Made by a program: the position numbers and the translations under genes
The notes under the pieces: generated by a model
The model's database searches: none
Told to the model about the DNA's origin: nothing
What the model saw: the letters and a program-made list of their open reading frames with translations, nothing else
Part shown: one piece after another, positions 28,555 through 39,120 of the stretch
How positions within the stretch are numbered: the stretch's first letter is position 1
Layout of the letters: every line of letters begins with the position of its first letter
NCBI RefSeq assembly: GCF_003408845.1
Contig: NZ_LRTV01000001.1
Coordinates: 355,533-419,532, forward strand
Direction of reading: 5' to 3'
From: Gardnerella massiliensis
GTDB lineage: Bacteria; Actinomycetota; Actinomycetes; Actinomycetales; Bifidobacteriaceae
Length of the DNA: 64,000 nt

Positions 28555-29724
28555 CTAGTCGCAAACCTTCCACATCCAGTTGTGCTTGTCTTCAACATCA
28601 CCAAGCTGAATGCCGAGAAGTTCGTCGCGCAAAGCCTGAGTCAATTCACCAACGCCACCATCAGAAACCTTAAGATCGAAGTCGTCGGACTTAAAGCGAC
28701 CAATTGGCGTGATAATTGCAGCAGTACCGCAAGCGAAGACTTCCGTAACCTCGCCAGAACGAATGTCGTCGAGCAATCCCTGAAGCGGAATCATAGTTTC
28801 AACAACATCATGACCAGCTTCTTTAGCAAGCTGAATCAAAGAACGGCGCGTAACGCCCGGAAGAATGCTACCGGTAAGAGATGGAGTTTCCAAATGACCA
28901 TCCTTGTGAAGTGCGAACATGTTCATGCCGCCAAGCTCTTCCAAATAAGTCTTAGTCGCAGCATCCACGAAGCACACCTGCTCGCAACCATGCTCAATAC
29001 CCTTGTACTCACCGAGCAAGGAAGCAGCGTAATTACCGCCGCACTTAGCGAAACCAGTACCACCAGGGCCGGTGCGGAACCACTGATCTTCAACCCAAAT
29101 GCTAACAGGCTTCAAACCACCCTTGAAGTATGGGCCAGATGGAGAAGCAATCACACAATATTCAACTTCGTGAGCTTCACGCACACCAAGGAATGGCTCG
29201 GAAGCAAACATGAACGGGCGCATGTAAAGAGTGTACTCGCGGCGGCTTGGCACCCACTCTTTGTCGCGCTTAACCAACGCAGCTACAGAACCAATAAAGT
29301 CGTCAATAGAGAGATCTGGCAAATACAAACGCTTAGCAGAATTCTGGAAACGTGCAGCGTTAATATCTGGACGGAACAGCCAAACTGAACCGTCGGCGCG
29401 CTTGTATGCCTTCAAACCTTCGAAGCATTCCTGCGCATAATGCAAAACGGATGCGCCTGGATCCATCTTCAGCGGGCCGTAAGGCTCTACACGACGATCC
29501 GACCAGCCTTCGCCCTTAGTCCAAGACATGTGAACCATATTGTCGGAGAAAATCTGACCAAAAGCAGGCTTATCAATAAGTTCGTTACGCTTGGCATCCG
29601 AAACTGGATTATCATTCGGCAGCACTTCAAAGTTGCCAGCTAATTTATTCAACAGAGCCGGATCACTATGATCGTACGATTCATAAGCGTTCGCAAAATC
29701 TGGAGCTACTTCTAAATCAGCCAT
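28555..29724 (-). CDS. ilvE: Branched-chain amino acid aminotransferase
   Basis: A 389-residue PLP enzyme of fold type IV that converts 2-oxo acids to Val, Leu and Ile. The PLP Lys lies in GTGFAKCGGNYAASL near residue 230 and the phosphate-binding loop in ACGTAAIITPIG near 330. Length fits the larger BCAT type found in actinobacteria. It appears monocistronic. Confidence 0.95.
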   Translation of the reverse strand: MADLEVAPDFANAYESYDHSDPALLNKLAGNFEVLPNDNPVSDAKRNELIDKPAFGQIFSDNMVHMSWTKGEGWSDRRVEPYGPLKMDPGASVLHYAQECFEGLKAYKRADGSVWLFRPDINAARFQNSAKRLYLPDLSIDDFIGSVAALVKRDKEWVPSRREYTLYMRPFMFASEPFLGVREAHEVEYCVIASPSGPYFKGGLKPVSIWVEDQWFRTGPGGTGFAKCGGNYAASLLGEYKGIEHGCEQVCFVDAATKTYLEELGGMNMFALHKDGHLETPSLTGSILPGVTRRSLIQLAKEAGHDVVETMIPLQGLLDDIRSGEVTEVFACGTAAIITPIGRFKSDDFDLKVSDGGVGELTQALRDELLGIQLGDVEDKHNWMWKVCD

Positions 29725-29889
29725 TATGTCTCTTTTCTTAAGTGTATTATTTACGATTGCCTTTTACCGCAATTAATCGTATAGAATAATACGTTTATCG
29801 TATTTAGCAAAACAAAAAAACGAAATTATTTCAAAAAAATCTTTAATAAGAAAAAATTTTATCGCTTATACAGTCGAGACTTATAGCAG

Positions 29890-29923
29890 AAAAACCGCAT
29901 AATCACTACGACTATGCGGTTTT
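29890..29923. terminator. Bidirectional-type terminator downstream of rplY
   Basis: AAAACCGCATA and TATGCGGTTTT form a perfect 11-bp stem with an 11-nt loop. It lies 50 bp after the rplY stop on the minus strand, with A/T runs on both flanks. Confidence 0.8.
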
Positions 29924-29973
29924 CAGAGCTATTAAAAAATATTTTTAATAAATATTAATTACGCGCGTTTTGC

Positions 29974-30582
29974 TTACTTTTCTTCAGCAGCAGGAGCTGC
30001 AGCAGCAGGGGCAGCAGCATCAGCATCGGCAGGAGCAGCAGCATCCTCAGGAACGGTAACGCTCACAACAGACTCTTCGCCATCCATATCGAGTTCAGCA
30101 CCCTCAGGAAGCTTCACATCCTTAGCGAACACCTTAGTGCCGTCAGTCAAGCCGTCAACATTAACCACCAAACGCTCTGGCAAATTGGCAACGTCAGCAC
30201 GAACCTTAAGTTCCTGAACGTCAACAAAGGCCACAGCAGCGCCCTTTGGAGTACCTTCAACGAACACTGGCACTTCGACGTCAATCTTTTCGCCAGCCTT
30301 AACTTCGTAGAAATCAATGTGCTCTACGATACGCTTCACAGGGTTGCGCTGCACATCCTTAACAACGGCGATACGAGTTTCGTTACCGAACTTGATAGTG
30401 AACAAAGCGTTGGCGTGACGCAAAGCCAACGTGGTCTCACGCATTGGAAGGGTAACGTGTACTGGCTCAGCACCACCAGCGTAAAGGCTTGCTGGAATTA
30501 ACTGAGCAACGCGCAAACGGCGGGCAACACCCTTACCAAATTCAGTACGCAATTCGCCTTCGAGAGTAATCTTTGTAGCCAT
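29974..30582 (-). CDS. rplY: Ribosomal protein L25 (CTC form)
   Basis: A 202-residue general stress protein CTC/L25 type: 5S rRNA-binding domain at residues 1-90 (ITLEGELRTEFGKGVARRLR) and a TL5-like C-terminal domain (VEVPVFVEGTPKGAAV). The final 25 residues are Ala/Pro/Asp-rich. The start at 30582 has AAGGAGACC upstream; the 20-codon upstream extension lacks one. Confidence 0.95.
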   Translation of the reverse strand: MATKITLEGELRTEFGKGVARRLRVAQLIPASLYAGGAEPVHVTLPMRETTLALRHANALFTIKFGNETRIAVVKDVQRNPVKRIVEHIDFYEVKAGEKIDVEVPVFVEGTPKGAAVAFVDVQELKVRADVANLPERLVVNVDGLTDGTKVFAKDVKLPEGAELDMDGEESVVSVTVPEDAAAPADADAAAPAAAAPAAEEK

Positions 30583-30917
30583 ATCGGTCTCCTTATGGTC
30601 TGGTTTTATATCCAGCTTCAGGCGCACCGACGCGCCGAACAACCATAAGTGGCCATCAGCCCAGTCGATAACGGAACTTTACCAACTATTACCAGCGGTA
30701 CGTTCCCTCGCCAAAGCAACTTTTCTAGTTTAACTACAAGCTTCGACTTGTAATGTGCGCGTAATTACACACTCCTAATATTTGTTGCAATATTGGTAAA
30801 AAATAAACACAACGGTGACTTGGGGCGCGTGAACGATTATCATAGATAACAGCACGTAACGCATAAATCACCTATGCGTTGCAATAGAGCCGTTTTCGAC
30901 ACGACGAAGGAGCAGAT

Positions 30918-32969
30918 GTGTCCGTATTTAATGTACTCCAGCAGCAAGCCTTCAATATTGCTCGTAAAGCATTACGCATTGGAAGCAATTTCGCACACCC
31001 AGTCAGCGATGACCGCACAAACGAAATAGATTTTATAAACGAAGAGCAAGATTCAGCATCAAATACTCTACTTTCGCAAAAGCCGCATCTTCCACGCGTA
31101 GATGAGTGGGGCGCTCAAATGCCAACAACCACGTTTATTGATCCGGAAACCGGTTTACTTACTACTAAAACAGAAAGCGGCGCACCTTTAGACGAAGGCA
31201 CAAGCATTTACGACTTGTATGCAGATCGCGCAGCAAGAATGGGCGACGATCCTCTTTACACTTACAAAGAGAATAATGAGTGGGTAACGAAAACCGCAAA
31301 CCAGTTCCTTAAAGAAGTGCGAGATACAGCAAAAGGCTTAATGCACTACGGCTTAAATAAGGGAGATTCCGTAGCACTTATGTGCAAAACATCCTACGAA
31401 TGGGATGTTGCAGACGCTGCGGTTATGGCTTGCGGCGGTGTGCTTGCTACTATTTACGACACTGATTCAGCAGAGCAAATTCGAAATATTGTTAATAATT
31501 CCGATTCCAGATTCCTTATTGTTGGCACTACCGACATGCGAGACAAAGCAGAAGGTGCTATTGAAGAATGCCCAAGCTTGGAACGAATTATTTGCATCGA
31601 AACCGGCGGCTTGGCTGAACTTCAAGCATTCGGATACTCAGTGAGCGACGACGACTTGGACGCTCGAATCGATTCTGTAAAGAAAACCGATTTGTGCTCT
31701 ATTGTGTACACTTCCGGATCTACTGCCGCACCAAAAGGCGTGGAAATGACGCACGAACACTATTGCACTACAGCATTAAATCTTCCAATTTATTTGCCAG
31801 ATTTGCTTAGTGAAAAAGATGGTTCCGTGCTTTTGTTCCTTCCTCAAGCACACTCTTTTGCTCGCGCAATCAACTACATTGTTGTTGCAAGTAATTTGCG
31901 AATTTACATTGCTCAAGGCATTTCTACATTGATTTCCGATTTGCAAATTGCAAAACCTACGGTTATGATCGTGGTTCCTCGCGTGCTTGAAAAAGTTTAT
32001 AATGCTGCTTCACAAAAAGCAGGACATGGCGCTAAAGGCTTAGCATTCCAAGGCGCTGTGGTTACAGCACAGCAGTACATGAAAGAAGTTCAAGATTTTG
32101 GCGACGCAAAAGCGCTTACAAAAGCTCGTCGCACAGCTTACGATCCTCTTGTCTACCGTCCTCTTCGCCAAGCTTTGGGCGGCCGCGCACGTTGGATTGT
32201 TGCGGGCGGAGCTCCGCTTGATCCAGAACTTCTTGCATTCTTCCGCGGCGCAGGCGTACCGGTTTATGAAGGCTACGGTCTTACAGAAACCACTGCCCCA
32301 TGCGCATTCACTCCTATTGGAGTTCCTTTCCGCGAAGGTTCTGTTGGTATTGCATTCCCAGCTTTTACATTGCGAATTGCAGACGACGGCGAAGTGCAAA
32401 TTAAAGGTAATTGCGTATTTAAAAAATATCATAAGAATGATGAAGCAACAGAAACTTCGTTCACGGAAGATGGATGGTATGCTACTGGCGATTTAGGCCG
32501 AATTGACGACGAAGGCATGCTTTATATTACCGGTCGTAAGAAAGATTTGATTATTACAGCTGGCGGAAAGAATGTTGCGCCTGGTCCTATTGAGGAGATT
32601 ATTAAGCGTTGCGAAATAGTGTCTCAAGCGCTTGTGCTTGGAGATAAGCGTCCGTTTATTTCCGCACTTATTACTTTAGACGAAGAAACCTTACGTAACT
32701 GGTTTAAAGTAAAGGGATTAGACGCAAATATGAGCATGGAAGAAGCTGCTAGTAACGCGGTAGTGCGCGCCGAAGTACAAAAGTTTGTTGATATTGCTAA
32801 TGAGGGCGTGTCTCGCGCTGAATCTGTGCGAAAATTCATTATTTTGCCAGAAGAGTTTACTCAAGAAAATGGCTTAATGACAGCGTCTATGAAAATTATT
32901 CGACCGCGAGTTATTAAGCGTTACGCGACGCTTCTGAATACGCAAATGTACACAACTCGTAAAAAATAG
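30918..32969 (+). CDS. Long-chain acyl-CoA synthetase (AMP-binding)
   Basis: A 683-residue adenylate-forming enzyme expected to activate fatty acids with ATP and CoA. Motifs: YTSGSTAAPKGVEMTHEH near residue 265, GYGLTET near 450, YATGDLGRIDDEG near 540 and GRKKDLIITAGGKNV near 560. The start is a GTG with GAAGGAG five bases upstream. About 100 N-terminal residues precede the catalytic domain. It is divergent from rplY. Confidence 0.92.
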   Translation: MSVFNVLQQQAFNIARKALRIGSNFAHPVSDDRTNEIDFINEEQDSASNTLLSQKPHLPRVDEWGAQMPTTTFIDPETGLLTTKTESGAPLDEGTSIYDLYADRAARMGDDPLYTYKENNEWVTKTANQFLKEVRDTAKGLMHYGLNKGDSVALMCKTSYEWDVADAAVMACGGVLATIYDTDSAEQIRNIVNNSDSRFLIVGTTDMRDKAEGAIEECPSLERIICIETGGLAELQAFGYSVSDDDLDARIDSVKKTDLCSIVYTSGSTAAPKGVEMTHEHYCTTALNLPIYLPDLLSEKDGSVLLFLPQAHSFARAINYIVVASNLRIYIAQGISTLISDLQIAKPTVMIVVPRVLEKVYNAASQKAGHGAKGLAFQGAVVTAQQYMKEVQDFGDAKALTKARRTAYDPLVYRPLRQALGGRARWIVAGGAPLDPELLAFFRGAGVPVYEGYGLTETTAPCAFTPIGVPFREGSVGIAFPAFTLRIADDGEVQIKGNCVFKKYHKNDEATETSFTEDGWYATGDLGRIDDEGMLYITGRKKDLIITAGGKNVAPGPIEEIIKRCEIVSQALVLGDKRPFISALITLDEETLRNWFKVKGLDANMSMEEAASNAVVRAEVQKFVDIANEGVSRAESVRKFIILPEEFTQENGLMTASMKIIRPRVIKRYATLLNTQMYTTRKK

Positions 32970-33032
32970 TTGAACTAAACTTTAGTTGAACTAAACTTTA
33001 GTTGAACTAAACTTTAGTTGAACTAACTTTTA
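32969..33032. repeat. 16-bp tandem repeat after the acyl-CoA synthetase gene
   Basis: Four copies of GTTGAACTAAACTTTA, the last slightly changed. The first begins at the last base of the stop codon. Each contains the short palindrome CTAAACTTTAG across the join, so the array could fold into serial small hairpins before the terminator. Confidence 0.85.
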
Positions 33033-33076
33033 GTTATTTCTAATAATGATATTATTTAAGACCATTATTAGAATAC

Positions 33077-33120
33077 AAAAGTGGCGTAATAGTAGTTTTT
33101 ACTGTTGCGCCACTTTTTTG
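33077..33120 (+). terminator. Terminator after the acyl-CoA synthetase gene
   Basis: AAAAGTGGCG and CGCCACTTTT pair across a 21-nt loop; six T follow. It may also serve era from the opposite strand. Confidence 0.8.
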
Positions 33121-33181
33121 TATTCAATATGGATATAAAAATAAAGTTAGAATCAATCTAAAATAAAGCTAAAACAAAACT

Positions 33182-34243
33182 TTAGAAACCAAGCCGCTCT
33201 AGCTTCTTAGGGTCACTCTGCCAACCTTTAGCGACTTTCACATGCAGCTCCAGCACAGCTTTAGAACCCGTAATACGGTTTATCGCAGTGCGCAGGCGTT
33301 TCTTCACGCGCACCAAATGTTCAGCTTTGTGGCCTATAATAATTGGTTTTTGAGAATCGCGCTCCACATATACTGATACCAGTACATGCGCTTTATTGTC
33401 GTCGTACTGCGTTTCCTCATTTTCACCCGGGTACACGATATCGTCAACAACTACTGCCAAGGAATGTGGCAGCTCGTCATCCAACTCTTCCAAAAATGCG
33501 CCGCGAATTAGCTCCGCAATCATATCTGAAGGGCTTTCCTCGCTCAGCTGGTCTTCGGGATACATTTGCGGACCTTCGGGAAGATTATCAATCAAAACCT
33601 TTTTAACTTCGTCTACATTATCTCGCTCGAGTGCGCTCACCGGCACGATATCCGTAAAATCAGCAAACTGCTGAATTTCAAGCAAATGATGAACCAACTC
33701 GTCACGACCAAGCGTATCAATTTTCGTCACAATACCAATAAGCGGAACTTTCCAAGACCAGTTGCCCTGGTCATCTTTTTTCGCAAAATCGGAACGTAAT
33801 CTACTTAAAATACGTCGATCTCCAGGACCAATTTCCTGATCTGCAGGAAGCAAAAACGCAACTACGTCAACGTCCGAAAGTGACTCGTCAACAATATCGT
33901 TCAAACGCTGACCAAGCAGAGTTCGCGGTCGGTGAATTCCAGGCGTATCAACCAACACCATTTGCGCATTTTCTGTAGTAACGATTCCACGAATTGCCTT
34001 GCGAGTAGTTTCTGGACGCGAAGACGCAATAGCAATCTGAGTACCAATAAGTGCATTCATCAACGTTGACTTACCAACGTTTGGCCTACCTACTACAGCC
34101 ACGAAACCGGAACGATACCCGTGAAAATCTGGAGTTTCAAACGTTACGCGCGTTGAGGAATCGAGATTGGCAAATGTCTCGTCTTCAAAGTCATCCAAAT
34201 CGTTCGTATTGTCAGTATTGTTCGCATTTTCTATATTATTCAC
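33182..34243 (-). CDS. era: GTPase Era
   Basis: A 353-residue GTPase that binds 16S rRNA during small-subunit maturation. G1 GRPNVGKST near residue 53, G3 DTPGIH, G4 TKID; C-terminal KH domain includes VYVERDSQKPIIIGHK. A 40-residue Asp/Asn-rich N-terminal extension is not usual for Era. It ends the phoH-ybeY-CNNM-era series, all of which except CNNM act on rRNA. Confidence 0.95.
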   Translation of the reverse strand: MNNIENANNTDNTNDLDDFEDETFANLDSSTRVTFETPDFHGYRSGFVAVVGRPNVGKSTLMNALIGTQIAIASSRPETTRKAIRGIVTTENAQMVLVDTPGIHRPRTLLGQRLNDIVDESLSDVDVVAFLLPADQEIGPGDRRILSRLRSDFAKKDDQGNWSWKVPLIGIVTKIDTLGRDELVHHLLEIQQFADFTDIVPVSALERDNVDEVKKVLIDNLPEGPQMYPEDQLSEESPSDMIAELIRGAFLEELDDELPHSLAVVVDDIVYPGENEETQYDDNKAHVLVSVYVERDSQKPIIIGHKAEHLVRVKKRLRTAINRITGSKAVLELHVKVAKGWQSDPKKLERLGF

Positions 34244-34303
34244 GTTTTACCGTCCAGTTATTTATTTTATATTACTTATTTTAGATTATTTATTTAAAAT
34301 TAC

Positions 34304-35815
34304 TTACTTAAGTAAATTCGTTTGTTTCATAGTACTTGCTTGCTTAAGCGCGTTAGTTTGTTTACTTTCAAGCACTTTTTCCGAAAGTTTCTCCGAACTA
34401 CTACTTTCAGTTTGCTCATCTTGAGGCTCTTCCAAACCCTTAACATCGCGTTCAACCAAAATAGTAGAAACTTTCTTACGCCTGCCAGCCGAGTCCACAG
34501 CTATTAGTTTCAGCCCACGCGTAACCGCACTAGAACCAACAATCGGCACGTTACCAAGCAACTTGGTGAGCAAACCAAATACCGTGTCCACATCGTCTTC
34601 GTCTATGTGAACTTCAAAAATATCTTCCAATTCTGCAATAGGAGTGCGAGCAGGCATACGCCACACACCCTCGCTTACTTCTTCCGGATCCGCATGCTGT
34701 GTGCGATCGTGCTCATCTTCCAACTCACCCACAATCTGCTCAATAGCATCCTCAATCGTCACCAAACCTGCAATACCACCGTATTCGTCAACAACTACAG
34801 CAACATGCTGACGGATTCGCTGCATTTCATGGAATAAATCATCGACTGGCTTCGATTCCGGTACAAGCATAGGATCACGACTAATAGTGGAAACCGCTCG
34901 AACTGAAGCCGCAGGATTAAATACGGTAGCGCGCACAGCATCCTTCAAATACGCAACACCAACTAAATCGTCAACGGAATCGCCAATAACCGGCACGCGA
35001 GAAAATCCGGAACGAGAGCATAATTTCAGGAAATTTTCCAGCGTTTCGTCACTTTTTACGCAAATCATATCGGTTCTAGGAACCATAATTTCGCGGGTTA
35101 AAGTGTCTGAAAGCGTGAGCACATTGCGCATCATTTCCGAAACTTCCGGATCAAAGTCGTTCGCTTCCACAAGCCTGTCAATACTCGCCTTCGCTTGGTC
35201 GAGCTGAATATCTTCCAAAGCTTCATCGTCAGAAAGATCGACATGCTTCTTTCTCGAAGTCACATCAACATCCGAAGCAAGATGCGCGAAAGGAGTAAGT
35301 ATTACGGCAAACGAAACAATACGAGATAATCGCATCAACTTAGCAACTGGCTGTGCTGCACCTGCCGACCGCGGACGAACAAGAACAGAAATCACCGCAA
35401 CAACAATTGATACAACAACGCCAATAACAAGCGTAAGCCACAAAGGTGAATCAAAGCAGTGCGCCAGCACCGCAACCAACACACCGTCAAGAACATTACA
35501 CAATACGCGCACAAAAGCGCATGCTCCAGACGTTGCGTATCTGTCTGCAATCAACTTTTTCACTCTGTGGATTCGAGAAATGCGACGCATACGAACTATT
35601 GCGCTTCCCTCGTCGTCGCGCGTCTGAGCCTCAATCATAAGATTATTGAGACTTGCACGAGTCACCCGAGGAATTGCACCTTCTGCAGCAGCCATGGCAA
35701 GAGACAACCATACCAACAATATTGCCAATATCACGAGCGCTGCTAAGCCAAACCACACGTGTACAGGCCAATCTGGAAACGACATACTTGCTAACATTTT
35801 TATAATATCGTTCAT
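34304..35815 (-). CDS. CNNM/CorC family transporter (DUF21-CBS-CorC_HlyC)
   Basis: A 503-residue membrane protein: four-helix DUF21 region (about residues 15-190), a CBS pair (about 235-360, including [10 protein letters not shown] and [20 protein letters not shown]), CorC_HlyC domain to about 445, then a 55-residue Ser/Gln/Lys tail. Family members export or sense magnesium; older names call them hemolysins. Its ATG overlaps the ybeY stop in an ATGA, so translation is coupled. Confidence 0.92.
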   Translation of the reverse strand: MNDIIKMLASMSFPDWPVHVWFGLAALVILAILLVWLSLAMAAAEGAIPRVTRASLNNLMIEAQTRDDEGSAIVRMRRISRIHRVKKLIADRYATSGACAFVRVLCNVLDGVLVAVLAHCFDSPLWLTLVIGVVVSIVVAVISVLVRPRSAGAAQPVAKLMRLSRIVSFAVILTPFAHLASDVDVTSRKKHVDLSDDEALEDIQLDQAKASIDRLVEANDFDPEVSEMMRNVLTLSDTLTREIMVPRTDMICVKSDETLENFLKLCSRSGFSRVPVIGDSVDDLVGVAYLKDAVRATVFNPAASVRAVSTISRDPMLVPESKPVDDLFHEMQRIRQHVAVVVDEYGGIAGLVTIEDAIEQIVGELEDEHDRTQHADPEEVSEGVWRMPARTPIAELEDIFEVHIDEDDVDTVFGLLTKLLGNVPIVGSSAVTRGLKLIAVDSAGRRKKVSTILVERDVKGLEEPQDEQTESSSSEKLSEKVLESKQTNALKQASTMKQTNLLK

Positions 35816-36369
35816 GACTTATTGCTCTTATTATTCTTATTATTCGAATCATGCTCAGCGTCGTAACGTCCCAGTTCGTTTATAGCACCTTCAGGAAGCG
35901 TTGCATCGAATAATTCGCCCGAACGCGCGGCAAAGAAAGTGAGCAGCAACTGTCGTTGCAAACCAAACATTTGACGTTCCTCATCAGCAGTGGTGTGATC
36001 GTATCCTAGCAAATGTAGTATGCCGTGAATAGTTAACAGCAACATTTCTTCCATAGTGCTGTGACCCGCCGCGAGCGCCTGCTGCTGAGCAACCCACGGG
36101 CAAATTACTAAATCACCGAGCATACCTTCAGAAACTTTGTCGTCACTTCCTGGCGTCAGCTCATCCATAGGGAAACTCATAACATCGGTTGGGCCTTCTA
36201 AGTTCATCCAACGTTCGTGGAGGCAAGCAATTGGCTCTGGATCGACGAAAGTAATGGATAAATCTGAGTGTGTGCTCACTTTCATTTGTTGCAACACCCA
36301 CATGCCAAGATCGGAGAAAATTTTGGCATCGATATTCCATACCGTTTCGTTCATGACTTCAATGCTCAT
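35812..36369 (-). CDS. ybeY: Endoribonuclease YbeY
   Basis: A 185-residue zinc enzyme of 16S rRNA maturation and rRNA quality control. The metal-binding motif is [17 protein letters not shown] near residue 122. The C-terminal 20 residues are Asn/Lys-rich and dispensable-looking. It sits between phoH and the CNNM gene. Confidence 0.95.
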   Translation of the reverse strand: MSIEVMNETVWNIDAKIFSDLGMWVLQQMKVSTHSDLSITFVDPEPIACLHERWMNLEGPTDVMSFPMDELTPGSDDKVSEGMLGDLVICPWVAQQQALAAGHSTMEEMLLLTIHGILHLLGYDHTTADEERQMFGLQRQLLLTFFAARSGELFDATLPEGAINELGRYDAEHDSNNKNNKSNKS

Positions 36370-36409
36370 GATTATTCATTATTCCTCTCGCAGAATGTTC
36401 TGATACATT

Positions 36410-37594
36410 CTAAGCTTGCGTTTGTTGCGTTTGTCGTTTGTGCTCTTTAGCGTTTCGCGCAAGCATCGCATCATATTGTTCATAAGCTTCCACAATGCGA
36501 CCAACTAACGCATGCCGAACCACATCTTGTGCCTGTAAATGAACAAACGCAATATCTCGCACATCGCCCAAAATCCGCTCAATTGAGACTAAACCGGAAC
36601 GCGGTACCGCCAAATCAACTTGTGTACTATCTCCCGTAATCACCATGGTGGTATTAAAACCAAGGCGCGTGAGAAACATTTTTAACTGCTGAACGGTAGC
36701 GTTTTGGGCCTCATCTAATATGACGAAAGCGTCGTTTAGCGTGCGGCCACGCATATAGGCAAGCGGAGCAACTTCTACCACGTTTTCATCTAAATAACGT
36801 TTAAGTTGCGTAGCTCCAAGCATGTCGGACAACGCATCGTATAACGGACGCAAATAAGGGTCGACTTTATCGTTCAAAGTACCAGGCAGGAAGCCAAGAT
36901 TTTCTCCAGCTTCTACGGCAGGACGTGTAAGTACAATCCTACGCACTCGCCCATCTTCCAAAGCTCGCACTGCTTTAGCAACAGCCAAATACGTTTTTCC
37001 CGTACCAGCAGGACCAATTCCGAAAGTTACAATATGTGAATCCATAGCCTGCACATAGGCCGTTTGACCAGCTGTTTTTGCTCGTACCGGATTGCCACCA
37101 GCAAAAGTAATAACTCCTTTGCTTGCACGCGCTCTTCTGCTCATTGCGCGACGGTGCGCTTCCTCACTAGAAGGTAGTAAATCACTTTCGTTTCGCGAAA
37201 ATTCACTCTCTGAACTTGAGCCAGTACTGCTCATACTATACGTGCCACTCAGACTGTTAGCCAATACTCCGCCACCATGTCCTATGCGGTCTACTCGCAC
37301 ATTATGCTCATTGTTGTGCAATATATCGCGTTCAAGCATACGCCTGACCTCATGCGCATCCATAGGCTGTTCGTACGCAGCATCAATCATGCGACGAAGC
37401 GCATACTCGGCCTTTGCAGCGTCTTCGTCAGCTCTTGCAGAACGAGCCACTATTTGCACACAGTTACCTCGAACGGTAATATCCGCCTCGGGAAAAGCGT
37501 GTTCGACTTCCCTTAGCCCCAAATCAGCCGCCCCCAATACCGCGACTGAGCTTAATTCGCTTGGGATTTGCACACAACGAGTAGTACTTGCCAC
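36410..37594 (-). CDS. phoH: PhoH family ATPase
   Basis: A 394-residue protein with an N-terminal KH-like region (residues 1-90), a Ser-rich linker near 130 and the PhoH P-loop domain: Walker A GPAGTGKTYLAVAKA near residue 195, Walker B FVILDEAQNAT near 290. PhoH partners with YbeY in RNA metabolism, consistent with their adjacency. It begins 3 bp after the HIT gene. Confidence 0.95.
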   Translation of the reverse strand: MASTTRCVQIPSELSSVAVLGAADLGLREVEHAFPEADITVRGNCVQIVARSARADEDAAKAEYALRRMIDAAYEQPMDAHEVRRMLERDILHNNEHNVRVDRIGHGGGVLANSLSGTYSMSSTGSSSESEFSRNESDLLPSSEEAHRRAMSRRARASKGVITFAGGNPVRAKTAGQTAYVQAMDSHIVTFGIGPAGTGKTYLAVAKAVRALEDGRVRRIVLTRPAVEAGENLGFLPGTLNDKVDPYLRPLYDALSDMLGATQLKRYLDENVVEVAPLAYMRGRTLNDAFVILDEAQNATVQQLKMFLTRLGFNTTMVITGDSTQVDLAVPRSGLVSIERILGDVRDIAFVHLQAQDVVRHALVGRIVEAYEQYDAMLARNAKEHKRQTQQTQA

Positions 37595-37597
37595 GAT

Positions 37598-37972
37598 TTA
37601 CAAGCTACCTTCTACCAATTTTTCACCAGTTAACACGTGAGCGTGCACGTGAAACACCGTTTGACCAGCATCAAGACCAGTGTTGAACACAAGTCGGTAA
37701 TCACCATTAAAAGCATCGTCCGCAATATGCTGAGCGATTTGTGCAATATGAGCCAAAGTCTCAGGCGCCTCTTTTGCAAGCTCAGCAACGTTCTTGTAGT
37801 GGTTGCGAGGGACGATAAGCACATGAACCTTTGCTTGCGGATTGATATCCTTAAACGCTACAACAGTTTCGTCTTCGTAAACGCGGCTGCTTGGAATTTC
37901 TCCCGCAATAATCTTGCAAAAAATGCAGTCTGGTTCAGTATGATATGCGGTATTGCATGAATTATTGCTCAT
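37598..37972 (-). CDS. HIT family nucleotide hydrolase (HinT-like)
   Basis: A 124-residue histidine-triad protein. CIFCKIIAGEIPSS starts the domain and HVHAHVLTGE carries the catalytic triad near residue 108. HinT enzymes hydrolyse nucleoside phosphoramidates. It is first in the HIT-phoH-ybeY-CNNM-era series; a 113-bp gap follows rsmE. Confidence 0.94.
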   Translation of the reverse strand: MSNNSCNTAYHTEPDCIFCKIIAGEIPSSRVYEDETVVAFKDINPQAKVHVLIVPRNHYKNVAELAKEAPETLAHIAQIAQHIADDAFNGDYRLVFNTGLDAGQTVFHVHAHVLTGEKLVEGSL

Positions 37973-38085
37973 GGTCTCCCCTTGCTATTATTCAAATCAC
38001 AAATACGTGCTTAATACTTGCGTAATTCTGCACACTACACACTATTTTACACAAACTTAAGGCATTTTTATTTATGATTTTTGCA

Positions 38086-38883
38086 CTATTCGTAGCGCCC
38101 TAACGTGCGAGAAAGTAGCGAAAGTGCCACTGGCCCTGCGGTTGACGCACGTAAAATATTATTTCCTAACACGCAACTGTGCGCACCTGCTTCAACAAAC
38201 ATGGATACTTCATTATCGCTAATACCACCTTCAGGACCAACGAGCACGTATATAGTTCGTTCTTTCCCATCGTCCAAGCAACGCTCAGTAAGAGTATTTA
38301 CAGCACTCTCAATTTGACTCCAGCAGTCAGTTGCATCTTGATGCAACACAATTACAAGATTGCCGTGCACGCAAGCTCTGCGGCATATTGCCACAATTTG
38401 TTTACTCGAAACGCAGTCTTGAAGTTCCGGCATCCATGCGCGACGAGACTGTTCAGTTGCCGCCTGCAAAACTTGTTTCCAGCGTTTATCGCTACGCCCT
38501 GGCTTCCACTTTGCAATCGAGCGATCCGCACACCACGGGATTATTTCATCAACCCCAATTTGTGTTGCCATGTCAATAGCCTGCTCATCATGCCCTGTTT
38601 TTGCTAACGCTTGAACCAAAGCAAGCCTTGTAGTTTGTTTTGCTTCCCTACTAAACGCATCCACATGCACCAGGCCATTGTCAGCATCGGTAACTGTGGC
38701 GTGAATACGAAGACCCTTGCCGTCAGCAAGCTGCAAAGCATCACCATTTGTCAGACGCATAGCGGATAGGGCGTGACGTTTCACATTGGAAGGAAGAGTA
38801 AGAGTCCACCCTTCTTCAATACCGTCAGCTAAAACTGGAGCATCATCATGGTCAGTGTCTAACAAAAATAAAGCGTCGGTCAT
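38086..38883 (-). CDS. rsmE: 16S rRNA (uracil-1498-N3) methyltransferase RsmE
   Basis: A 265-residue SPOUT methyltransferase. An N-terminal PUA-like domain precedes the knot region LVGPEGGISDNEVSMFVEAG and LGNNILRASTAGPVALS. It is upstream of the HIT-phoH-ybeY group, which extends the rRNA-maturation theme. The 53-bp hairpin array lies just upstream, within its likely 5' region. Confidence 0.94.
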   Translation of the reverse strand: MTDALFLLDTDHDDAPVLADGIEEGWTLTLPSNVKRHALSAMRLTNGDALQLADGKGLRIHATVTDADNGLVHVDAFSREAKQTTRLALVQALAKTGHDEQAIDMATQIGVDEIIPWCADRSIAKWKPGRSDKRWKQVLQAATEQSRRAWMPELQDCVSSKQIVAICRRACVHGNLVIVLHQDATDCWSQIESAVNTLTERCLDDGKERTIYVLVGPEGGISDNEVSMFVEAGAHSCVLGNNILRASTAGPVALSLLSRTLGRYE

Positions 38884-38946
38884 AGTTCAAGCCTAACGTG
38901 AGGATGCGCCAAGTTTTATATGAGCGCGCAACAACAAAGCGACAAC

Positions 38947-39120
38947 AAACGCGAGAACAATCGCGCACGTTTGGAGCGACACACAACCCCAAACCCTCCA
39001 AACGCGAGAACAATCGCGCACGTTTGGAGCGCCACACAACCCCAAACCCTCCAAACGCGGGGAAAGTCGCGCACGTTTGGAGCGATACGCCACACCAAAC
39101 ACTCCAAACGCAAGAGAAAT
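38947..39120. repeat. 53-bp tandem hairpin array
   Basis: Three copies at an exact 53-bp period (starts 38947, 39000, 39053) and the start of a fourth at 39106. Each carries CGTTTGGAG and its inverse CTCCAAACG about 19 nt apart, with GCGCA/TCGCG flanks, so each unit can form a hairpin. The array lies between the rsmE start and the stop of the SdhB-like gene. Because 53 is not a multiple of three, the long open frames across it are artefacts of the repeat. Confidence 0.9.
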
